A stretch of DNA of 64,000 nt, from assembly GCA_950295325.1 (NCBI GenBank), contig OX485804.1:50592001-50656000 (forward strand), given 5' to 3'. The DNA comes from Polytrichum commune (lineage: Eukaryota > Streptophyta > Polytrichopsida > Polytrichales > Polytrichaceae). The notes beneath the pieces are model-generated. The model did no database searches. It was not told the origin of the DNA and saw only the letters and a program-made list of their open reading frames with translations. Of the stretch, positions 44,711 through 57,837 are shown one piece after another; the stretch's first letter is position 1, and each line of letters starts with the position of its first letter. The translations under genes were made by a program, and so were the position numbers.

Positions 44711-45380
44711 GGGAGCGCTTCGCTACTTACATGATCTCATAATTATCTCTTGTGTAGAAGCACTGGATTGTGTCAGGCCGTCACTACCACAAGAATATTG
44801 CAAACACCACATTTAAATAACTCAGGGATTACGCATGAGCTTATAATAACTAAGTGGCCAGGGGTTTTGGGACCTCCAGTTTTTGTCAAGTGGGACATAA
44901 AGTCTGGAACACCCAGTTATTCAAGGCCCCCAATTTCTTTAGTCGGACACAACTACTGGAACCACCTTCATAGAAGTGGGTAGCTAGGTACCTAGCTGGT
45001 GTGCCTTGACATGGCTACTACTTAAATTAATGAATCAATTAGCTGGCTGGCTGGCTAGCTAGCTCAGCTAGCTATCGGGCGAGTTCACCACCTATGAATA
45101 AATAAGGGTGGGTAGGACCTCCCTTTCAATAAATTGGATGTGACTCTGGATTGGCCACGACTACGGTAGTATTCTTCTTTATGAATACTGGATATATATA
45201 TATATATATGGACAACATGAAGGTGGTATTATATTGCCTTGCAGGTACGTTTATATATAATAGCCGAAGCGTGCCAAATCTCAACCGAGCTTGATAAGAT
45301 AGTATGTGAAGACTTGACCTTTGTAGCTGAGGAGTCTCAATCCCTCAGGTTTCCGCTTGCATCAGGCCCGGGCAGGCAGT
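44711..45380. other. No gene recognised
   Basis: Includes GGCTGGCTGGCTAGCTAGCT-like simple repeats near 45047 and a TATATA run near 45190. No coding signal. Confidence 0.4.
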
Positions 45381-45382
45381 CC

Positions 45383-45803
45383 ACAGTAGTTAGCTTCTCC
45401 TTTTTTTAACACCAAAAACACTTACAATCAAGTATATATTGATAGTGATGGGCTTGCCATTCAATTGTACAAACAAACCCTTTCAAAGCTGGGCACCTTC
45501 AATTTAGTAGTAGAAAGGGCCAAGGGGGGGGGGGATGCTGCTGCTGCTGCTGACGTGGCGCCTACATGGCAAGTAGGGTAGTGGGGTTGGGGGGGGGAGT
45601 TACAGTAGTTAGCTTCATCTTTTTTATTTATTTTTATTTTAAAAACACTTGTGATCAAGTATGTGATAGTGATGGGCTTGCCATTCGATTGTACAAACCC
45701 ACCCTTTCAAAGCTGGGCAACTTCGATTTAGTAGAGGAAAGCCCCAAGGGGGATGCTGATGCTGGTGCTGACGTGGCGCCTACGTGGCAAGTGGGTAGTG
45801 GGG
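45383..45803 (+). repeat. Tandem duplication of about 200 bp
   Basis: Copies at 45383-45588 and 45602-45803. Shared: ACAGTAGTTAGCTTC, GATAGTGATGGGCTTGCCATT, CCCTTTCAAAGCTGGGCA, a GCTG repeat, TGACGTGGCGCCTAC and GGCAAGT. Between them the copies differ mainly in homopolymer and GCTG length. Confidence 0.85.
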
Positions 45804-47444
45804 GGCTCATAAAACCTCAAACATGAAGCTCGGATTTGACTTCTGACTGCGGATACTAGGGTGCATGCGGGGAGTAAATGAGGTTGACGACGAGCCCAAC
45901 ACTTTTGAGACTAAGTTCCAAGGCGAGAGAGCTGGGAAGGGGGGGGCAGACTGGGGCGAGGGGTCCTTTGTATAATGGACAAGTGCGCTCTTCAAAGCTG
46001 ATAATAGGGGGGTCAGAGACTACGCCCTTTTAGAGACTCACCAGTGTGTGTAGTCGTAAGTTACATGTAACTTCACACACAGCCCCTTGGGAATTAATAA
46101 ACTGAGGAGCTCCCCCAGGCATGATTTTGGGACCGTCACTCGCCTAGTATTTGGCAGGAAGTGACGTTCGTTTTGGGCTGGGCTGGGCTGGCAGGCAGGC
46201 CATGCAATCCATTGGACTGGAGGGTGGTATTTCCTCCTTCGAAAAAAACAGGGGAAACTAAGTCTCTTAATTACGGAACCCTTTGGCAAGCGCCGGGGGG
46301 GGGGGGGGAGGCAGCATGCTGAAGACATGGGGACACGTAGTAGGTAGTTGAGGGGGTGTCCCCATTTCGAAATTGGCCGAAATCATTTGTGCCCAATTCC
46401 CTTTTACATTGTTGTGGCTTGTTTGCAAAGGCAGTGTAAGTAAACGGGAAGTACTTGGCTGGTCAAAATCTTTGAGCGAATCCCCTTCACTCCTGACAAT
46501 CGCCGCTAGCTGTGCTTGTCCCCACCCAACCCCCTTATGAGTAACTATGGAAGTTAACTACTCAAATGAATGAAACCCCTCCTTTATGTAGTCAAAGTTA
46601 CCCACCCTTTGCCATAGCTAGGGTCATGAATTAGGTCCTTATTGGGTTCCCTTTCTGTCCCTTTTTACAGCCCGGCAAAAGCAACCGGGACTCGAGCGAG
46701 CGAGCTGCTGAGGAGTCCACCGCTTGTTGTTGTTTGTTGTTCAAAAGCAAGCATGCCCCAGGTGGTCCATGGAATGCATGGACCTGTGATGAGTTCAAGT
46801 AGGAGATGGCCGCTGGGGGACGTAATTTCCCCCCTAATAAAGTATGTGTTGCAAAGCAAGGAACGCTATATATGGAATCAAATTTGGTCTCGAAAAATGG
46901 AACCACGCATCCACATGCATTTCAAAACCTCGCACAATATGACGAGAAATATATATATCGCATGTGAACATAGAGGCCATGATGTAGTATAAGTAATGTA
47001 AAAGATACATTCTCCAGTTGATTACCTACCAACATAACATACGAGTCCTCGGCAATCCATAACATCACTTAGTTGTATTGATGAGTTTCCTTTGTGCAAG
47101 AGTCAAGGAGGCATTATGCACCCTTATGTTAGGATTGCCCCCATTTTTGCTTATTTGAAGAAATGCCTAGTAATTTTATGTTGTGTAAAAGGGGTTGGGT
47201 TCAAGCACCCTTTAGTGCATGGCATGTCCACTTGGAACATGTGCTATTCTCACGGCCTCTCCTCACTGCCATTCAAGTAGTTATACTAGTCAATTTTGAG
47301 CTCTAGCCACTACCACTCCTCCTCCTCCTACCATGAATTTGGTTTTGGATTGTAGAGTAATGATGAGCGTTGTTGGATTCTAATGTTTGGAAAGCTTGTG
47401 GCAATGATATTGGTAGGATAAGTGCCGATGTAATTTGAGTGTTT
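45804..47444. other. No gene recognised
   Basis: GC-richer with G-runs (46294-46308) and GGGCTGGGCTGG near 46175. Mutually overlapping frames on both strands near 46631-46992 lack domains. Confidence 0.4.
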
Positions 47445-47600
47445 GGCCATCCATTGTCTTTAGTCTAAGCCATGCAACCGCATTGAGTATATATGGCCAT
47501 CCATTGTCTTTACTCTAAGGCATTCAACCCCATTGAGTATGGCCATCCATTGTCTTTAGTCTAAGCCATGCAACCCCATTGAGTACTTGGAGCTTATAGG

Positions 47601-47628
<28 letters not shown>
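47445..47628 (+). repeat. Three 46-50-bp tandem units and a CT run
   Basis: GGCCATCCATTGTCTTTA begins units at 47445, 47495 and 47541, each ending AACC-CATTGAGTA. A CT dinucleotide run follows (about 47600-47628). Confidence 0.9.
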
Positions 47629-47631
<3 letters not shown>

Positions 47632-47774
47632 GTCATAGCTAGGGTGCAATTTGGTGTGGGGCAAGGGTGGAGAATTGGTGATGTTCAAGTGTTTTTGTAT
47701 GTCAGCATTTTACAATCATTCAATGCATATGGGAATGATCACGTGCCTCCCATGCACCTAAAATAACATCAATT

Positions 47775-49033
47775 ACCTCGACTAAAAGGGGAGATAAAAT
47801 CATAAGATCTACCTTCCCTCGTGACGCCCGTCGTCATCCCAAGTTGATGTGGACTTAATGTCAATGCAAAGAATAGTAGATGCCATGCTATCATGTTTTA
47901 CACAAGATATGATGATTCCACAAACATGTCACAAATCGTGTACTAGTATGCACATTTGTACTATGTTAGAGAACTCACTTGGTATGAATGAAACATGTAG
48001 TGACGAGTTATTGCAAATTTGCATAGACTAAAGGGGGGGGGGGGGGGCGGTAAATCATAAGATCTACCATCCGTCATGATGACCAATCGCCATCCAAGTT
48101 GATGTGAGTTTAGGTCGATGCAAAGTATAGTCTATGTCTTGTTTTCCATGAGGTATCATGATTCTTCAAACATGTCACAAATATGTACTAGCATGCACAT
48201 GTGCACTACGTTAAAGAACTAACTCACTTGGTATGAAATAAACACATAGTTACAAGTGATAGCAATTGCCTAGACTAAAAGGGAGGGGGGATATATCATA
48301 AGATCCACCTTCCGTCGTGACACCCGTCATCATCCAAGTTTATGTGAGTTAATGTCAATGCGAAGTATAATATATGCCATGCTATCATGCTCTACACAAG
48401 AAATGATTACTCTACAAATATGTACTAGTATGCACATTTATACTATGTTAGAGAACTCACTTGCCACAAATGAAACATGTAGTGACAATTGCCTCGACTA
48501 AAAGGGGACGAGATCTACTTATGCAGCACTTGTCATCCATGGGAATGCGGATTTATTCCAATGCAAAGTGTAGTATATATTAACAAGATATCATCGCTCT
48601 ACGAATGTGTCCCAAATTTGTGCTACATTAAATATCATATTCTAGTGTCATATAGTATTTAATGTCATTGTTGTAACTATTTCTAATGACACTTCTTGTG
48701 AATAAGTTTACAAGTATTGTCATCTCAACTTACCTTTAGTTCATTCCTTGTTAGTTTTGTATATTCTGCATCCTACGGTTTTGTAATGAACTATTGTCAT
48801 GGATGATTGAAATTTGGATGGAAAATCACGAAGTAAAGTGATGGTAATTGCAACATTGTAAATACATAATGTCTAAAAAACACTTTACAAGGAATGACAA
48901 ATGATGTTAGGTTTACATTTAGTGTTGGTGACACTAAATACAACAGTTAGTGTAGTATACATGTTTATATTATGTTAGAAGAATTCACTTGGTATGAAGG
49001 AAACATGTCATGACAAGTCATAGCAACATGTAA
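47775..49033 (+). repeat. Tandem array of four about 245-bp units, last one interrupted
   Basis: Units start near 47775, 48021, 48267 and 48491 with GACTAAAAGGG-type sequence. Shared order: CATAAGATC-ACC-TCC, GTCATCCAAGTT, ATGCAAAGTATAGT, CAAACATGTCACAAAT, GTACTAGTATGCACAT, TATGTTAGAGAACTCACTTG and AACATGTAGTGAC. The fourth unit is split by a 327-bp TA-flanked MITE after the AAATTTGTG position. The array is not coding. Confidence 0.85.
48626..48952. mobile_element. TA-flanked MITE, group B, copy 3, inside a tandem unit
   Basis: The ends are CATTAAATATCATATTCTAG and, complemented, CACTAACTGTTGTATTTAG, both running into TGTCA. TA flanks at 48624-48625 and 48953-48954. Comparison with the three intact tandem units shows the uninterrupted sequence, so the insertion limits are well supported. 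Confidence 0.85.
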
Positions 49034-49768
49034 CTTCAGTTGGTGTACTTGAGTTTAGTATTGGGAAATGAATAAGAAAACAAGTTTCTCTTAAATAGAG
49101 AAAATTCAACTACTTGTCATTTAAAAAAAAATATATGTATATTGATTTTCTTTTCCTCAATGTGAAGTGGAGTGTATACTTCAGAATTTGGAATTACAAT
49201 TCTTGGTCCAAAAGGTCGCCCCGCTAGTTACAAGCACAAATATTGATAAGAGCGAATTGGTTGCATCAATGTTGGAGACTTGCTTCCCATAGCTTTGTGG
49301 TTAATTCATCTTACTTGTGGCCTTCTAAACTTGCCCAGAGTCCTTGACGCTAGTTACGATGTCAATTCAACTAAAGAATGTAGTCTTCGGACTACATATG
49401 GCGCTACATGAATTGCAAGGGTCTTGCTATGGGTTTTCTCCCACTTGGTGGCTATAAAATCTGCAAATGTTGATTCACAATCTACCATCATTGTAGATCA
49501 TAAAATGTTGTAGTAGAAGAGCACCAATGATAAAACCAAATGATCCTTGTAGTGCTATTCTAAGACGTTTTTGTTTGATAGATGAGATATCCACTCACAA
49601 GTTTAATTCCATGTCCCTGCAACATCACATGCCTTAAATACACCGTAACATACCTGTCCACATTATTTTGTTTTTTTATTCACATTTATTGTCTCTTCAT
49701 TGAACTATTCTTAAACACTCACTATGTTGTACCTTCTACTCATTGGGAGGTAATTGTTATATAGGAGT
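49034..49768. other. No gene recognised
   Basis: AT-rich spacer with no supported coding frame. Confidence 0.4.
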
Positions 49769-49986
49769 CAGGGAGTTTTTGGGCATAGTCGGTCAAGTTT
49801 ATAGTGATTCTAAATCCAACCGGTTACACGTTAACATCTTCCGGTTTTGCTTTTGTTCATTTGAGGTATATTCTATAGATTCCTCTAAAACAACCAATAA
49901 TTCTCCTGAAGTCTCCAACTTCAACCGGTTATTCTTCAAACTCAACGGGTTCATCTGGAACTAACCGCCGGTTCTCCCTAGCACTG
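49769..49986 (-). mobile_element. hAT-type MITE, group A, older copy
   Basis: Reverse-oriented group A sequence with CAACCGGTTACACGTTAACA, GGTATATTCTATAGATTCCT, GACTAACTGCC-type and CGGTTCTCCCTAGCACTG at the right end; the left end is CAGGGAGTTTTTGGGC. The flanking 8-mers do not match, so it is older or rearranged. Confidence 0.7.
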
Positions 49987-52340
49987 AACCGCTCCTCTCA
50001 AATGCTACTCCCTTGACTACGACAATCGTCAAAACTCTTAAAAAGATAATCAATCACATGCCACCACCACACAGACTTTTTAACTTCATTCGCCTACAAA
50101 AACTACAGATCTCATCCATGTCGACATTACACGACCAAAGTGAGCAGTTAAACGGACACGGACGCCTCGACCTCCCACCGAATTCGAATGAAGTCGGAGG
50201 GCAATGTTTTTTTGGTATAGTTTCCAATGTCCTCCCCTCCCCTCCCCTCCCCTCGCGGCTGGTGGTGGCTCACCTAGTTGTAGCTATAACTGATACAGTT
50301 GTGAGAGCTGTACAGTCATGATACAGTTAAGGACACTTACGAATGCCAATAATTGAATAATTTTTTTTCTCGTTTTCTTCAATCGAGCAGCAGTTTACTT
50401 CCGATTGACTAGTACCTACTAAGCTGTAACCCCCCTGCCCCTCCCGCCTGTCATTGGAGCATGATCGGGTTGATGATACGCAAATCCCTAGATTGTTGTA
50501 TTTGAGGACGTTGGGGGCAAGGCAAGGCAAGGCAAGGCTTGTAAAAACTGATGAGGGAGCCACCACTGTTGTTACCCGACAACCCTCTCAGTAGAGTCTG
50601 GTCCCCGAGGGCCCTTCTCTTCTCCACGTACACCTAGCCTCCTCCTCCTTGGCTCCTTAGGTACCGGGCCCTAGCTAGCTAGCTAAGTGAGGGAGCAAGC
50701 GACGTCTATGCTTTCCAAGAGGGCGGAGAAGTTAGAACACGCCAAAAACCAATTCACTAATTTAGCATATTGGAGCTTGGATATAATGTAAGGTGGGTGG
50801 TGGTGGTGGTGGTGGTGCTCAAAGGGCTGTCATATCACTCTAGGCACAGCAGCGCGTACTAGACTAGTAGGATTGTCAGGTCCAAGAAGTTTGAGAAACG
50901 ATTCTCTCGTCGCGTTAGCGATCGAGAAGGGATTCCGAACGCACCAACGCGTGTCTTGCGTGAATTTGGTATGCAAAAGTTATCAGTGTCCAAAGTTTTA
51001 TTGGTAGATGACCTAAAACCGAACACGGAAACTTGATGTCCACGTGGTGGTGGACATGTGTTTGTTATGCGAGGTAGATAGTGATAAGTTTGTTGTCTTG
51101 CAAGATTTGATAACATTTGGATGTGAAGTAACTTGGGAAGAGTTTGCTGAAGATTTCTTATCATCCAGTAGAAGAGAATACATACACCAATGAACATGAA
51201 CATGTTAAAAGCATATTTGGGCGAACCAACCCATACACTCATTCCTTGTTGGATGCCTAAGACCCTTGCCTCCAAAAAACTAATGTACGGGTTGATTCGC
51301 CCCAGCCCTAAAAGCACTTGGAGTTCACACACCACTTACTTACTTACTTACTTACATTGGCATGGTTAAAAAAAGGGGAGGAAGGGAGGGGGGGGGGAGG
51401 CTTGGGTTTGAAGTGATATAGGATACCAATTGTTTCCGTACGTGAGGTTGTGGATTCGGCAAAGGTCTTGCACACGTGACATGCATCCGGGGTCCGGACA
51501 TAAGTTGAGCTTGACTTTGCATACTAGACGGCCGGGTGGGTACACATACCAAGTGAGCCTTGGGCATCTAGTAGTACTTAGCTTACACTGCACAGATTAC
51601 CAAGGCTTTCAGTCTTAATTGGCACCCATCGGGATTGAACTGAAGCGAGCGAGGCTGGAGCTTTGGATGCTTTGCGGGGACCAGCCAAAGGTAACCACAC
51701 ACAAGAAAATGGCAGGTGGGGTTAAGCGATTAGTTTAGTAGGGTTAATAGCCGGAGATGCATCAGCCGATTTCGTAAAAGTGAGAGAACCTAGCTGACGA
51801 GCTGCCACCCGAATCACATGCCAACGTGCAATATTACAATAATAGTCATTCATATGTAACTTGATTATTAAATGCCATCTTTGACGCGATGCATGCACGT
51901 ATGTTACGTATGTTCTCCTCGTATTTGGTTTCCGAACACCTACATGAGGGGGTAATAGTAAAAATCGCCCCCCCCCCTATAGGTTGGTTGTTAGTTGGTT
52001 GGGGGTCAAACAACCCGTACGTTGGTTCCTTGTTGGCATGGCTGCAATCGTCCAAAGTATGGGTTGGTTTGCCCTCCCCGTTGCTAGCTCATCTTAATTT
52101 AAGTTCACCATAGTAATCCAGGGGTCCTTGACTTCGATCTAGGAGTTAATTGACTTGAAAAATAGAAACCCCGAGTTTTACAATAGAAATCAATGTTTTC
52201 ACTCTCCCCTTCCCCAGTTCGTCTTCCCTTTCCATAGGTGTTGTGAGTATCCCACCCCCCAATGGTATGGTATGCTATTGAAGTTTACATATACCTTTCG
52301 CAAGATCGTGAAATAAGCTAAGCGGCTCGGGGTTCATGGC
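49987..52340. other. No recognised gene; longest unassigned ORF inside
   Basis: Contains CCCTCC repeats near 50230, GGCAAGGCAAGGCAAGG near 50516, GGT trinucleotide repeats near 50790 and C-run 51968. Apart from the unassigned minus ORF at 50859-51335, nothing suggests a gene. Confidence 0.4.
50859..51335 (-). CDS. Unrecognised 158-codon open frame
   Basis: One of the longest non-transposon frames here. It has a possible membrane segment (FNMFMFIGVCILFYWMI) and a basic tail (RKTRVGAFGIPSRSLTRREN). No family is recognised, codon structure is weak and no promoter is seen. It may well be chance. Confidence 0.15.
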   Translation of the reverse strand: MVCELQVLLGLGRINPYISFLEARVLGIQQGMSVWVGSPKYAFNMFMFIGVCILFYWMIRNLQQTLPKLLHIQMLSNLARQQTYHYLPRITNTCPPPRGHQVSVFGFRSSTNKTLDTDNFCIPNSRKTRVGAFGIPSRSLTRRENRFSNFLDLTILLV

Positions 52341-52558
52341 GTGTATGTAAACTCATCCATCATGGATGAAAGGGTTCCAGTAAATTCAAGTCCCCTACAA
52401 AGTTGAGGACCAATTAATTCCACATGAATCCCATTATATTATACATGAATTTTGATCTAGTTTCCAAAATCAAAAACCCTAAACTTAAACAACTACATGC
52501 TATGAAACAATTCACTGCATTCTCACCTTTGCAATGGATGAGTCTACGTAGACATCAC
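52341..52558. repeat. Small TIR-like element, group J, copy 2
   Basis: The left end GTGTATGTAAACTCATCCAT and complemented right end GTGATGTCTACGTAGACTCATCCAT (shown in parts) form inverted ends of about 20 bp. The inner CACTGCATTCTCACCTTTGC matches copies 1 and 3. No confirmed duplication. Confidence 0.55.
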
Positions 52559-52654
52559 AAACCCCCGGCGGAATTAAGCCATTAAAGAAATGAATTTGTG
52601 GGTTCCTCTCACTTTAGGTAATTACAGATCTAGTACATAAATGCGGTAAAGGTA

Positions 52655-54175
52655 GACGTGTCTTACGTGGCTCGTCTTCTGAATTCGGACCCCTATATTT
52701 GATTCGTACGTGGTTCAATGAAGATCAAAGAGCAAACATCGTAAACTCACATGTTTAAAAGAGAATTGGAATACATCTTCAAATACTAATAACTACTCTA
52801 CACTCAATAGTGAACACAATTGGGAGAACCTAGGTATGCAATTAAAAAATCAACAAACATGCACTTCCAATAATCATACCTAAATCAACGGAAGTCGGGT
52901 TCAATATGGTTTTCGCAGATGTTGCATCGTAGATTTGGTAACGCAACACGAGCTTTGTTGTCTATTGGTAGAGCCTTTGGAGAACATGAACAACGAACCC
53001 AATAGCACCCACACACCTCCGTATTCCTCCACTAATTAGTAGGTATGTAGAGACACTCCATTCATAAGTTAAGTTGGGGAGCACGAAATTAACATGTGGG
53101 CTAAAGGCTCCTCTTGGAATCTTGGCCCCAACTTTTTTCTTGGATGTTGGCTGCAGCCCTGAGTGAAAATATTTTGTGGTACCCATCCCGGGTGACAATA
53201 TGATCATGTTCGAATGTTTGTGGCAATATCTATCATAAGAGGGACGCGCCTACTTCATTTCGGTTGCAATAATACTCCGGAGATATGATTGTGGTGTGGG
53301 AGTGCCTTCGATTTTTCAATGCACTATGCATCCACATGGCCGATTGTTTGGATACTCTAAACTACCTTGATGATTGGGTGGCTTTCCCTCAATCCCGTCC
53401 CACTCCCAACCCATTCGATCCGAAAAGAAAGCAATAAACTAAGGGGTGGGTTAGCATTAGGGCTTGGGGTCCAAGAAACTTGTGGTCCAAAGCATTGAAC
53501 CCCGGACTGGACCTTACTCCCAAATTCAACATTGAATGCCCCCAAGTTTAAAGATCGATTTCTCAAACTAGGGAAAATGTTTTCCTTCAGTGGGGATCAC
53601 CAAGATTTTGGTAGGAAAGTGGTCCCACATGAACACCACTTTATATTTTCACACCTTAGATCCAAACCCTAGTGTAAACTCCTTGGGTCCAAAATTGCGC
53701 TCTAGATGAATAGGATCTCTCAATTTAGGGAGTTTCTTTGGTCTTGGACCCTAATATAAACCCACCTTGAAGCTCAATCATGCTAGAGTAGTTAAGGTAT
53801 GTGGGGTGTTATTTGGTTCGTTTTTTATGTTCTCCAAAAGTTCTACCGATCAGACTTACACAACAAAACTTGTGTTGCATTAGCAACTATATGATGAAAC
53901 ATCTACAAAAACCAGATTGAAAATTGAACCTCCCTAATATAGTTATGATGATAAAAAAAAACACATGTTTGTTGATTTCTAAATTGGCTATATAGGTCCT
54001 CCCGATTGTGTTCATTATTGAGTGTAGAGTAGTTATGTATATTTGAATACATAGTCCAACCTCTTATAAACATGTGCCTTTATGACACTTGCCCTTTGAT
54101 CCTCAATGAAACCAACCACATACCAATCAAATATAAGGGTCCAATCAAGAAGCTCATAAATGCCCACCTCCTATT
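52655..54175. mobile_element. Long-TIR element (arms about 230 bp)
   Basis: The left arm (52655-52900) and right arm (53905-54175) are inverted copies. GGACCCCTATATTTGATTCG against the complement of CAAATATAAGGGTCC, CACATGTTTAAAAGAG against CTTATAAACATGTG, and CTACTCTACACTCAATA-TGAACACAATTGGGAG against CTCCCGATTGTGTTCATTATTGAGTG (given in parts). The spacer of about 1 kb has no recognised coding part. Long TIRs of this kind are typical of Mutator-like elements, but the outer ends and duplication are not resolved. Confidence 0.65.
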
Positions 54176-55149
54176 AAGACTCTTATAATAAAAAATAAGA
54201 TGAGTATTTCACTTTAATACCGGCTTCAATTTAAAGAGACTCAACTTATCACACACTTCAATGCACAAATCGATGAATGTGGGCATGATCACCCCCTCCC
54301 CCCCCCAACTTCAATGAGCAAGTTGATAGTGTAATCTAAGGGAGGGAGGAGAGGGGATGCTTATTCCATTACACATGAGCATGCATGATTGCCGCAGGTT
54401 GGGTGACTTTTAGTTAGTAATTCAGGCTACCATTCATACATACACCACTTCATTGGATCTAGCATGGGCCACACTAATTTTGGTTTTACGGTGGATGTTT
54501 GATGAACCGTAGTAATAACCCCCTCTAAAATGCTCTTCACAGGTTGGGATTTCCACCGACTACTCAAGCTTTTTGTACTTAATTTCTTGTTAGTCAAACA
54601 TTTATATGTTCGATGGATACCAAAAGGATCTAACAAAGGCCAAGCCGATCCCAATCGTGAAAATTCTACCAAATTAAAAAATTTCATTCAAAGTTCATGT
54701 TGAATCATGAGTTGATGCAATTGACGAGTAATCTCAACAATTTGCATCATACTTCATACATGTATAATATCCTCTACAATAAAATAATAATAATCTAAGG
54801 CATTTTTATTTCCTTGATACTAAGTTCCCCTTCATTACACATCTCTCTCTCTCTCCAAAGGGGGTAAGCTTGCCAATTGGGGATGAATGTGGTGTGTTGG
54901 TCCTACCACCTTGACAATTTTCTTTTTGTGGAAGTCCAATAAAAATACATAGTTGCTCATGAGTAACCGGTTGGGCTATGATTTGAATGTGCTTTGATGC
55001 CATAAAGGTCTACCCTCACACCATATATTCATGTTGGGATGGTACTCCTTGGTTGCCAACGAGTGCCAAATTGTACCTCGGTATTACTCGCATGACCCCA
55101 TTCATCTTACATTGACATCCACAAACATCTTGGTCACTCTAGGCATGAA
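54176..55149. other. No gene recognised
   Basis: Includes a C-run at 54293 and CT repeat near 54844. No coding signal. Confidence 0.4.
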
Positions 55150-56055
55150 GGAATTGTTGCATACGAGTGTACCTCTCATTCATCCAACAAATCTTTATAA
55201 AAATCGTGTTGCATGTTGGAGGTTGCTTGTTTTAGATAATTGGACACTATAATCAATTTAAAAATCTCCAAATTTGTCTCATTGGATGCATTTGGATGAA
55301 TCAACCACAAACCTATAGGTGGGAAAGTTCTTCAACATGGATGGATGAGAGGTACACTTACATGTGTGCAACAAAAAAATTCCTCTCACTGTCACTATCG
55401 GACTCATGTCTTACTAAACTAGAGTAAGTTTGTGTGTGTGTGTGTGGTTTGAATAGAATCGTTGCATGTAAGTGTACCTCTTTTTCATCCAACAAAATTG
55501 CATTGAGATTGTATGCATGTCGGGGAATTACTTATTTAAATAGTTGAGTGTTGGAATCGGCTTCAAAAACCCCAAGTCAGTCTAGTGAAATTCATTTAAA
55601 TGAATCAACCACAAACCTATAAGGGGCATGTTCTTTAACATGGATGGATGAGAGGTGACCTTAACATGGGTGTGCAACAAGTTCCCTCTCATCATCACTC
55701 TTGGGTTCATATCTCACTAAGCATAGTAAGAGTGTGTGTGTGTGTGTGGTGATTTTGAAAGAATTGATGCATACAATTGTACCTCTCATTCATCCAACAT
55801 AATTGCATTGAAATCATATGCATGCATGTGGAGGAGGGGGTACTTATTTTAGCTACTTGAATGTTGGAATCAACATAAAAAATTCCAAGTTAGTCTAGTG
55901 AAATGCAATTGAATGGATTGACCACAACACTATAAGGGGTGAGTTCTTTAACATGGATGGATGAGAGGTACGCTCAATGGGGTGTGCAACAAATTCCCTC
56001 TCATTGTCACTCTCGGGTTCAAATCTCACTAAGTAGAGTAAGTGGGTGTGTGTGT
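55150..56055 (+). repeat. Tandem array of about 305-bp units (three copies)
   Basis: The landmark GTACCTCTCATTCATCCAACA occurs near 55169, 55474 and 55779 (period about 305). Each unit has GAATCAACCACAAACCTATA, GTTCTT-AACATGGATGGATGA, GAGAGGT, GTGTGCAACAA, TCTCA-GTCACTCT-GG and a GT run followed by GAATTG-TGCAT. A degenerate relative with a 720-bp insertion lies at 60725-61760. No coding function is visible. Confidence 0.85.
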
Positions 56056-57837
56056 GGTGATTTACGTACCCACAAGGCCAACCTTTAGATATGCTTTGAT
56101 CTTATATGTATGTTGGCAACTTGAATGTTGCTTGGTCAATCATGAATTGTTAAAGCATTTCCATCCCTTTCAGCATCTTCAAGATCAAGCACAACCATCA
56201 ATGCACCCAAATTCCAACTATGTGTTTGGTAGGTGACTCATCCATCCAATGTTGGGTGATTTGAGAGCCCACCAAACAAGTAACAAGTTCTCAATACTAT
56301 GCCCCAATATATACATTAATAACTTGGCTATCAACCACCTTGGATGGTATCATCTCTTTGCGTTAGAGAGAATCTTGTCCATTGCACCCACCTAATGTGA
56401 TTTGTCCACTACGAACTCCCACAAACATAATAAAATAAAAAATCGATTGACAACCAATATTGAAATGATATTGGTGTATGTGTGTGTTTATATATACATA
56501 ATTCTCTTTGAGTGTCGTAATGGATGCAAATTCTCCTAGTCATGTTGTTCTACATGTTTGCTTCGCAACATCAATCCATAATCGAAACTCTTAGAACTAC
56601 TACTTAAGGCAAGTGTGCCTTAAACCAACATTATGAACACCAATAGGTATACAACCAAAACCTCCATGTATATAAATAAGGTACATGGTATTGGCTTTAA
56701 ATTCAATGTTGGGTATATGTGCCTTGCAGATTTGAAATATCACGTATAAGAAGAAAGGTAACTAATGAGGAGCATTCATAGAGTAAAAGGGTTGAGTAAC
56801 AATCTCGGCTTGAGAATTGAAAGACACCCAAGACAACCACCCTTCTTCTTGTCATGGAACCCTTATATTTGTTCTCACAATAGACACCCCTCTTCTATCC
56901 CCCCCCCCCCCCCCAAATCAAAAACCAAGAAACCAATATCAAGTTAAAGCGTTACTTGCTATGAAATGGGTCCATTAGCCTCTCAATGAAACTAAGATGC
57001 AAGACAATTGCCCCGCCCACTTGGCCCACTCGGCCCATTGGGTATTATTGTTGTTGTTGTTGGGTTTTTAAAGAGGAACAAATTGGAAGGCGCTTGGCCC
57101 TTGACAAGGGCATTGCGATTGAGTTATGACCCACTTACAAGAACAACGTTGGCAAATCATTAAGGCAAAGAAAGCCCAAGTCCAAGAGAGGGGAGGGGAG
57201 GGGGGGGGGGGTTATTATGTTGTGCTGACAATGGCTGGGTGATGGGGATCATTAGTGAGGAGCCCATCATCCCATACATGATGGCTTGTAGAATAATAGG
57301 TAGTATTTGTATGCAGTGTACTGCCTACCAATTTATTTAGTTACTTACTTACTTACCAAGAGAATATACATATATTATTACATATGTATGTTATGAAGAG
57401 AGAGGAAGGAAGGAATAAGGAAGGAAGGAAAGGAGGCAGGCAGCAATGAGCAGCTATTATGAATGTAAGTTAGCAGACTTTGGAAGGTGGGACTCCTGTA
57501 AGTTAAGTTAACTTAGGTCAGTGTAAGTACACTCTTACAACCCCCACTTGTAAGCTCCAAGCAAGTCGTAGGCCGTTTGCGATAGAGACACCGCTTTTCG
57601 CCCTTCTTTCTAGCTCATACGAGGATCACCATATCACCGGAAATCCATACAATATGTGGCCAAAGTGTGTTATGTGTATGGGAAGTCACCATCGGCAAAG
57701 GTGGGACTCGGGGAATCTCTCTATATACTAACTTACTTGCAACACCACTCATGATTGAGGTGTTGAAGGGACAGATGTTGCTACTCAGTAGTTGTAGTAG
57801 TAGTAGTAGGAGTAGTACACCCCCGCCGTTTGGGGTA
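56056..57837. other. No gene recognised; simple repeats
   Basis: C-run near 56899, GTT repeat near 57050, G-run near 57200, ACTT repeats near 57340 and AAGG repeats near 57418. No supported gene. Confidence 0.4.

Noticed and set aside
47775-49033. CRISPR-like or satellite array of regulatory importance
   Set aside because: Units are about 245 bp, diverged and only four in number, with no short repeats and unique spacers; simple tandem duplication.
50859-51335. 158-codon minus-strand ORF as a membrane protein gene
   Set aside because: Only one hydrophobic stretch, no family resemblance and no promoter. Kept as a low-confidence unassigned frame rather than a named gene.
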